Virus record (IMG/VR): IMGVR_UViG_3300034375_003795
Location: 1-25,819 of that record
Source of the DNA: a virus
Length of the DNA stretch: 25,819 nucleotides
Direction: 5' to 3' (one strand)
Each line of letters opens with the position of its first letter. Within the stretch, counting starts at the first letter, position 1. Positions 22,301 to 25,819 of the stretch are shown one piece after another. Both the position numbers and the translations under genes were made by a program. The notes beneath the pieces were generated by a model. That model ran no database searches. It was given only the letters and a program-made list of their open reading frames with translations, and was not told the DNA's origin.

Positions 22301-24323
22301 GAACAACCGTGCGCGTAACCGCCTACAGCGGGCCTTCGTCCCCGGCGCCAGCACTGATGCGTCCAAGGCTATCTCTCAGCATATCGAAGCGCGGGCTTCC
22401 AGCATCGCCAAAATCCTCATGCGTCCTCGCATCAGCGAGCTGACCAACCTCAACATGCGCTCCACGCAACGCTTGTGGAACGGTGATGCCGAGAAGCTGG
22501 CAGCCCTCAAGGCCGAGTACGAGGCAACCCGCGACGACCCGCAGGCTACTGACGAAGCCAAGATGTACGCCAAGCGTGAGTACGACCGCTATGCCTACAT
22601 GTACGAGCGGACCAACCCCACGGGCGAAGCCTCTCGGGCCAACCAGTATTTCAACGAGGCCACTCGGGTGCTGGGCTTCCTTGAGTCCAACCAAGACATC
22701 GTGGAGTCGGACTTCGGTGCTGGCCGTGTGGCTTCTAGTATTCGCGCCTGGACCAGTATGGCCCAGCTCGGTGGCTCCATCGCCACGGGCGCCCTGAACT
22801 ACTTGGGTGCTGTCACCAACGGCATCCCGTACCTCGCGACGTACAACGACAAGACTGCCTTCGGCGGTGGCTTTGGCTTTGGCAAGTCGGTCTCCCAGTT
22901 CATGACGGCGCTCAACCAAGTGGGTCTGCTCAAGGCAATCGGCGGTCGCCTCAACGGCGTCGATATGAACACGGCTGCGTTTTACGATGCAGTCGCTGCT
23001 GACCCGGAACTGCAGAAGCAGTACAACTTGAGTGAGCGCGAAGCGCGATTCCTCGCTCTGGAAATCCGTGAAGGTGAAATGATCCCTGCCCTCACCAACG
23101 CCATGGTGGGCTCTGCTCGGGGCCGGGTGACCAGTGGTGCTGCTCAGAAAGCCATTGACGGATGGATGTGGACCTTCAACTCCACGGAGCAAGCGACGCG
23201 CCGTGCTCTCGGACTGTCTGCCTACCGCATGTCCTTTGACCGTGCCAAGGCTGCGGGGCTCAGCGATGCTGATGCCAACGCCAAAGCTCGGGACTTCGCG
23301 GTCTCTGCGCTGCGCTACACGGTGGGGGACTACTCGGTGATTAACCGGCCTCCGATCTGGCGCAGTGGCATCCAGTCGTTCATCTACATGTACAAGGTCT
23401 TCCCGACCACCACGATCCAGCTTCTGAAGCGGCTGCCCCGACAGGGCCAAATCTACATGCTGGCGTCGCTGTTCGTCCTCGGTGGCATGACGGCCTTCCC
23501 CTTCGCTGAGGACATCGAAGACCTGCTCGACAGCATTGCCCAAGCACTTGGGTTTGGGACGGCCAGCGTTCGCTTTGAGATCGCCAAGGCCATCGACTCC
23601 GTGGCACCGGGCCTGTCTCCCTTCGCCATGCGTGGCTTCGCCAACGCCTACCTCGGCCTCAACTTGGCGGATCGGATCAGTGCGGGTAACTTCATCCCCG
23701 GCACGGGCATCTTCCTAGCCGGTGCGGACGTAGGCCGCGAACTCACGGACATCATGGGACCGGCGGCATCCTTCCTCACTGGTGCGGCGACCGCCTTCCC
23801 GCAAGCTATTCGTGCGGTGGCAACTGAGCGGGTGGACTTTGTGGATGTGTTCCGTGAGTCGCCCATCACCATGCTCCGGGCCTTTGGTGACATGTACGCC
23901 TACACCCAAGCGGGTGCCATCGTGGACAAGCGGGGCTATGTGGTTTCCCCTGACCTCTCCGCGTACACCATGGTGGGGCGTGTGCTGGGCTTCTACCCGG
24001 CGGCTGCCTCTGAGCAGTACGATGTTATCCGGGTCTCCCGCCGCATCGTGGACTACCAACGTGAAGTAACTTCTGGCTTCCGCACCGCGTGGATCAAGGC
24101 CAACATCGAACGGGACCGGGAGAAGCAACGCGCCATCGAAGACGCGGTGCGGCAGTGGAATGAGGTGAACCGGGGCACGGCGCTGGAGATCAGGAACTTC
24201 CGCCAAAACTCTGTCCGTGCCCTACGCGAAGCCCAGCGTCCTGCTGGTGAGCGGTTCCTCCGCACTACCCCAAGGGCAGCGCGGGATGAGGTGGCAACGG
24301 TAGCCGAACTCCTCGGCTACTAA
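16344..24323 (+). CDS. Giant polyvalent virion protein with zincin-like metallopeptidase domain (2659 aa)
   Basis: This protein probably rides in the capsid, is ejected with the DNA and helps entry or host takeover. Visible parts in order: an N-terminal disordered region; residues about 222-265, a Gly/Ala membrane-like stretch (AAAGAALGTAAGPVGTAVGG) with further hydrophobic pieces to 440; Pro/Gln-rich linkers to about 720; a Trp-containing domain at about 730-778 and its second copy at about 884-932, separated by a Pro/Glu/Ala linker. At residues 1339-1344 a metallopeptidase motif HETNGH is followed by GLRALI, with candidate third ligands E1390/E1391 in VEEYLADF. Long helical regions follow to the end, with a late hydrophobic segment (about 2369-2390). 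Polyvalent phage proteins with such zincin domains are known (Iyer, Burroughs and Aravind). The stop overlaps the minus-strand gene by four bases. Confidence 0.8.
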   Translation: MAKAGLTFESSLYQDIGGSPVAPVNPYTGLNAAASTGADALRRGLADIAIAGEQARGALQSQFTMPTMRPPARTEPDTYFNPATRQLYINGIIVDEQDEAGIVNAARAVGQGQAGAPQGEGWQALPGNVLPSIVQGIEDPTMGRLISRNIGRGVDVMQMLGGQALRFAGAEELGRGIVEQQEADLARTAPYERTFTEIENADDLGDWFVANFAQQVPNILESIAAAGAGAAAGAALGTAAGPVGTAVGGALGGIGGFIGKLLAKQGVKNAVTKAAAKKAAGQVLDTAERKLLNKVGGAAAATFASSYGMGIGDIYGEQIEGGAPDRVKAALSAIPYATLESVGDLFLGSRVLAPTARTRRTLVTPDGETTITTGTGLLGRVGRGVAAGGAVEGTTEALQEVINIANNPSVDFDSPEAINRLINSFAAGAAIGGPLAGAGAVRSPVEDLGRMELLPPPPPRVDTEQQDANLLNPQQSAALPTPTTQEERAASAVEATGLGPREPGMAPGQRLLMGGAAPGQFGPQGVLDLGPQPVADVARLSRRPTPVLPEARRQELGLPSPPLPEALIPFQPEISERQVPLDFAPPAPGGVRFTEEQQVANPVLQRRLAAELAEQQRQAQLQAQRDADYTRALRQREMQIAQQGQPPAVGVVPSPRVQGAPQTAAEQLRLFGRRAMPTPSRAQAEAAARLRRGTVPPAAPAAAQQQLGLQREAQQLGLPYIGQPVTTEQAQETWNDQRPRNVRKWDNLSEERQAQWADAIANGRATPALRKEISRQESAGRLRPRPAEEPTDAVQEPSSAPVPTRAAPEDREAVGEGVPGEGAAPRAEEQAEVKKPQAAAPVAAEERPAEPEAEVAAEPEPAPEPEVVEEPAPEPVAEAVEPRSPQESWDEEVEPGDVKYADLPQAAKDEWADSDFSGAAMIVIMDRIDEGDIKMTVAETFNYYLAVADAALDANNIDRFNEALPTLVETAYFTNESPNTIERINEAREYLADVDNFNAAQQNAIVDQIVEQMPQRIDARYTRGANKGAAKPWYTFLQAMPGALQRVTNKGTVFSGLTQEEAQSLLDRGVLYETNLPASTLKALGKEQTATQEADANPQRSPAVKLAALIRDTNGRTTSVSPSTQADIKRNLADLWDEVQEKDIDTTEQDALLGNPLSAYFDEDGQPITNTISGRLRIATKKLTQEQLSEAEATRRADAQAQKEADELGDIPTLEDYDEYADRDTDEPTSWLRAMEEGDGRFARAEGRTFNKPMAKGRVQFMVRAFLNKLAIKPRVYVYRNQDELRTQNRKLYDRAAAARPQGDFATIPAKGYSFGKNEIILFTDRLLTEDDVNFVLAHETNGHIGLRALIPAKQFDRLMESIYDADDSIRDAVDASMEVRGMGKAEAVEEYLADFAADLDVSLINRIWNAIKGALNKLGVKFGDEVSRYWVNQARRYVRNGEVSHPFTIGGDMGMAFAIETGQDPENVGRFSQPHTLRSANLAAGLMVDNVGGNLTSIEEAARTIRDSVGDARDAADKFLASAFSLLNYRVRENPGFSALERVLNEGRGIAMKVKNSLNETMRPLLARAVKVPFSDIEVGGITEAQRETVHKMLYDAQRRASSRITRLSQLGKTPLYTLDEATGSLIPNQPEIDRLVAQGRITLEEARNGYSYEAKFEQDGRTVTETVQVPGIPGLTEDSIEWKAYVAARDAMQAVELEMLKARYVANIQERDLVFREIGNMTNTRELASGEKQFFDRMYRTYRDLWLADQTTDENGDPALNPESIEKANEFIEALNAAIIGRGTDRNEALRAYFDGAAFDDVVASIEAFKDRFALSDDTRFVVQNQMKKLVVDEISNSDADLYTKRSLASGYTPLIREGAFQVRVMAKDKNGNDVLLKDSYKEQLVYSQFERESEAKRFAELTNEAFTDDNGNTRTFKVEAYDSKTREYVQTEVTLQAVPEAALDSISVPPELNLNDFVRGLRRFDINLAPKKLEQVVVAMTRQNNRARNRLQRAFVPGASTDASKAISQHIEARASSIAKILMRPRISELTNLNMRSTQRLWNGDAEKLAALKAEYEATRDDPQATDEAKMYAKREYDRYAYMYERTNPTGEASRANQYFNEATRVLGFLESNQDIVESDFGAGRVASSIRAWTSMAQLGGSIATGALNYLGAVTNGIPYLATYNDKTAFGGGFGFGKSVSQFMTALNQVGLLKAIGGRLNGVDMNTAAFYDAVAADPELQKQYNLSEREARFLALEIREGEMIPALTNAMVGSARGRVTSGAAQKAIDGWMWTFNSTEQATRRALGLSAYRMSFDRAKAAGLSDADANAKARDFAVSALRYTVGDYSVINRPPIWRSGIQSFIYMYKVFPTTTIQLLKRLPRQGQIYMLASLFVLGGMTAFPFAEDIEDLLDSIAQALGFGTASVRFEIAKAIDSVAPGLSPFAMRGFANAYLGLNLADRISAGNFIPGTGIFLAGADVGRELTDIMGPAASFLTGAATAFPQAIRAVATERVDFVDVFRESPITMLRAFGDMYAYTQAGAIVDKRGYVVSPDLSAYTMVGRVLGFYPAAASEQYDVIRVSRRIVDYQREVTSGFRTAWIKANIERDREKQRAIEDAVRQWNEVNRGTALEIRNFRQNSVRALREAQRPAGERFLRTTPRAARDEVATVAELLGY
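18531..18675 (+). repeat. Duplicated Trp-domain, copy 1, in the giant protein
   Basis: Residues about 730-777 contain AQETWNDQ, then VRKWDNLSEERQAQWADAI. The same order (QE-[ST]-W-[ND], V-[RK], L, then WAD) recurs at 18993-19140. This suggests an old internal duplication flanking the linker that carries the nested gene. Confidence 0.6.
18705..18710 (+). promoter_or_regulatory. Ribosome binding site of the nested 41-aa gene
   Basis: GAGGAG lies seven bases before the ATG at 18718. In the giant frame these bases code for Glu-Glu. The site is as good as those of the regular genes of this operon and fixes the start of the nested gene. Confidence 0.7.
18718..18843 (+). CDS. Nested out-of-frame gene: 41-aa MPFKS-AQRR family phage protein
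   Basis: This complete frame lies wholly inside the giant polyvalent gene, shifted by one base relative to it. The product starts MPFKSQAQRRYLHAQHPK and ends with LPERRNKRK, with IAKRWEKEY between. I recognise this as a small phage protein family (pattern MPFKS-x-AQRR-x-x-x, K-x-W-E-x-E, LPER, Lys-rich end), normally encoded as a free-standing gene and of unknown function. Its strong basic charge suggests nucleic-acid or polyanion contact. A GAGGAG site seven bases upstream fits translation. In the giant frame the same bases encode low-complexity Ala, Pro, Glu and Gly, where a second message is easily tolerated. An open frame does run upstream to 18220, but that part looks like a shadow, not a family member. 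Confidence 0.72.
   Translation: MPFKSQAQRRYLHAQHPKIAKRWEKEYPVKGPLPERRNKRK
18993..19140 (+). repeat. Duplicated Trp-domain, copy 2, in the giant protein
   Basis: Residues about 884-932 contain SPQESWDEE, then DVKYADLPQAAKDEWADSD, matching copy 1 (18531-18675) in order and spacing of Trp, Leu and WAD. Similarity is clear at protein level only; the DNA has diverged. Confidence 0.6.
24300..24320. terminator. Stem-loop on the convergent stop codons, possible bidirectional 3'-end element
   Basis: The arms GTAGCCGA (24300-24307) and TCGGCTAC (24313-24320) pair perfectly over 8 bp around a 5-base loop (24308-24312). The right arm touches both stop codons of the two converging genes (TAA at 24321-24323 on +, TAG at 24322-24320 on -). 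Neither strand shows a T-run after the stem, so classical intrinsic termination is doubtful. mRNA 3'-end protection or a roadblock between convergent transcripts is possible. Confidence 0.4.
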
Positions 24324-25819
24324 ACCCCCTTGAGTTGCCCCAGGGCCAAGTCCTCTGCGGCTTGGTCCGCATCGTCTAGGATGCCGTGGAGTCTGGGGTG
24401 GTTGAGGTTCACCCCAATGACGTAGCTCTGGCCCAGCTTAACCGGCGTGTCCTTACCGAGATAGGCTTTCTGGGACTTGGGCGTCGCCACCACGTTCTCA
24501 TCCGCAAGCTCATTCGTGAAGGACTTATAGTCTGCCCCTCGGGCAGCGAGCCAGCGGCGGAAGTGGGTGCGGTCTACCATCACCGTGCCCCGGTCAAAGG
24601 GCGAAGCCGAGTCACCCCGGTACAGATCGAAGCGTACCCTGATGTCTGCTCGTGGCATGTGGGCGTAGTCTGGGGTGGGCTTCTGGGTTCCGGTGTGCAT
24701 GATTGTGACTGCTGCGTCGGCAGAGTCGTTGAGGTATTCCGTCAGCAGGTCGAAGGCGTCCACCTTGTTCTCGACGATTGTCCGCCGGATGGCGCCAACC
24801 TGATGGAGCACCCAGTCAATGCCCTGGGAGTGATCGAAGTCAATGAAGTCCCAGTCCTTGGCAAGCTGCCCGGCGAAGTCAGCGAAGATGATGGCCTGCT
24901 CCCAGTACCGCTCCTCGCCTCTGAAGTTTGCCTTGTATCGTCGGTGGAATGTATTCGTGGCTTCTGCGATCCCGGCGCGAATGCCCTCCGGTCCAAGCTC
25001 CATCAACTTCTTGAGGAATGCCAACCCAACGTGGCCGTGGTTCGCACTGAGGAAATCGTAAATCTTCCGCCCGGCCTCGCTGTCCTTGGTGAAGAGCGGG
25101 TGCGACGGCACACTGACCTCAAGTATCCGGGCCATCTGCGCATCCGTATCCAACCCTGATGCGATCAGCTTGGAGGACAGAGAACGATTGGTAGAAACTG
25201 TCACAGGCATAGCCCAGGTCTTGGCATCCCGCTCCTCAGCGTTGCGGTTGAGCCGCGCCTTGTCCCGCCCCTGGCTTACCCAGTAGGCGAAGTCCCCCAC
25301 TTCCTTGTCCGCCATCATGGTTACTTCGTCGATGGTCATGGGCAGGTGGGCGTAGAAACCCATGCGCCCGAACAAGGTGTTCTGGGTAAACTTGGCTGCG
25401 AAGTGCAGCTTCTCGGGCACACCCCAGACAGACTGCTGCCAATACTGCGCCAGCGTTTTGCCACCCCCGGTGGGGCCGTAGAGGGATACGGTCAGGCCCT
25501 TCAGGCCAGTGAATGCGTAGAGGGGAGCGGACAGGCTCACGCACAGGGCAAACATGTGGGCCTTGAGATCGGCTTTCTCCAACAAGCTGGTGAACTTCAC
25601 CCAGTTACCTAAGTCGCCTGCGCATTCATACAGCTCGTTGCCTAGGCGCTGGCTTCCCGAGGAGAGGGCGATGTCCTCCTCCGATACGCTTCCATCTGCG
25701 TTGCGGCGCAGAATCGTGTTGCCGATGACAAACTGCGAGAAGTTTTCCTTCCATCCCATGGTGGAGTAGAGGTTTGTCATGGCCCGCTTCTGCCGCAACT
25801 CGTCCATGTATGAGCGCAG
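24320..25819 (-). CDS. DUF927-like P-loop ATPase, probable replicative helicase (5' partial)
   Basis: The gene runs leftwards; the frame is still open at the right window edge, and the first Met in view (codon at 25807-25805) is not necessarily the start. Counting from that Met: a helical N-terminal part (1-100), Walker A GPTGGGKT at 111-118, SVWGVPEKL with the family's post-Walker region, Walker B-like MTIDEV at 157-162 with catalytic DE, and a sensor-1-like VTVSTNRSL at 202-210. Together with the Trp-Gly after Walker A this matches DUF927-type helicase-like ATPases, which in phages and plasmids often follow a primase domain and help open DNA for replication. The missing N-terminus could carry such a domain. 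The C-terminal 150 residues are not recognised. It is the only minus-strand gene here and begins another functional arm. Confidence 0.75.
   Translation of the reverse strand: MRSYMDELRQKRAMTNLYSTMGWKENFSQFVIGNTILRRNADGSVSEEDIALSSGSQRLGNELYECAGDLGNWVKFTSLLEKADLKAHMFALCVSLSAPLYAFTGLKGLTVSLYGPTGGGKTLAQYWQQSVWGVPEKLHFAAKFTQNTLFGRMGFYAHLPMTIDEVTMMADKEVGDFAYWVSQGRDKARLNRNAEERDAKTWAMPVTVSTNRSLSSKLIASGLDTDAQMARILEVSVPSHPLFTKDSEAGRKIYDFLSANHGHVGLAFLKKLMELGPEGIRAGIAEATNTFHRRYKANFRGEERYWEQAIIFADFAGQLAKDWDFIDFDHSQGIDWVLHQVGAIRRTIVENKVDAFDLLTEYLNDSADAAVTIMHTGTQKPTPDYAHMPRADIRVRFDLYRGDSASPFDRGTVMVDRTHFRRWLAARGADYKSFTNELADENVVATPKSQKAYLGKDTPVKLGQSYVIGVNLNHPRLHGILDDADQAAEDLALGQLKGV

Overview
The window is a stretch of a tailed double-stranded DNA bacteriophage genome (Caudoviricetes), or possibly a prophage. 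I see no bacterial housekeeping gene, rRNA, tRNA, insertion sequence or CRISPR array. Gene spacing is almost nil: TAATG or ATGA stop/start overlaps and gaps of 0-40 bases, with no gene-free stretch above 300 bases. The genes are connector/adaptor-like proteins, pectate-lyase-fold tail spikes, a nozzle-like protein of about 800 residues, a run of internal-virion-type proteins and a 2659-residue polyvalent protein, with no sheath or recognisable tape measure. This points to a short-tailed (podovirus-like) phage. Several small proteins resemble ones I associate with aquatic phages. The host cannot be named; the backbone is GC-rich, and the 3TM holin type is also known from the Rhodobacter gene transfer agent.

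Layout on the + strand: (1) 2-1047, connector/adaptor-like proteins, the first cut by the window edge. (2) 1049-6096, receptor-binding cassette: spike 1, a small protein, a fibre, spike 2 and another small protein. Spike 1, its small partner, the distal fibre and spike 2 are visibly AT-richer than the rest. (3) 6099-8182, lysis and small-protein cassette: a 47-aa protein, two one-TM miniproteins, a 3TM holin, a GH24-type endolysin, a beta-rich 101-aa protein, an XhlA-like membrane protein and a 49-aa Lys/Cys-rich miniprotein. (4) 8204-16340, nozzle-like protein, a 119-aa protein, a Met/Gln/Pro-rich 266-aa protein, a Gly/Ala-repeat 905-aa protein and a 605-aa protein, probably tail and internal virion proteins. 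(5) 16344-24323, the polyvalent giant with an HExxGH zincin-like domain. It very likely travels in the virion and is ejected into the host. The - strand then starts: a DUF927-like P-loop ATPase/helicase (24320-25819, 5' end outside the window) meets the giant gene tail to tail with a 4-base overlap. This marks the border between the late structural arm and a replication arm.

The most unusual point is a complete 41-codon gene (18718-18843) nested in another frame inside the giant gene. It has its own strong GAGGAG ribosome binding site, and its product matches a small phage protein family that is normally free-standing (MPFKS-AQRR type). It sits in a Pro/Glu/Ala linker between two copies of a duplicated Trp-containing domain of the giant protein. 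A second unusual point is a perfect 8-bp stem-loop lying exactly on the convergent stop codons at 24300-24320.
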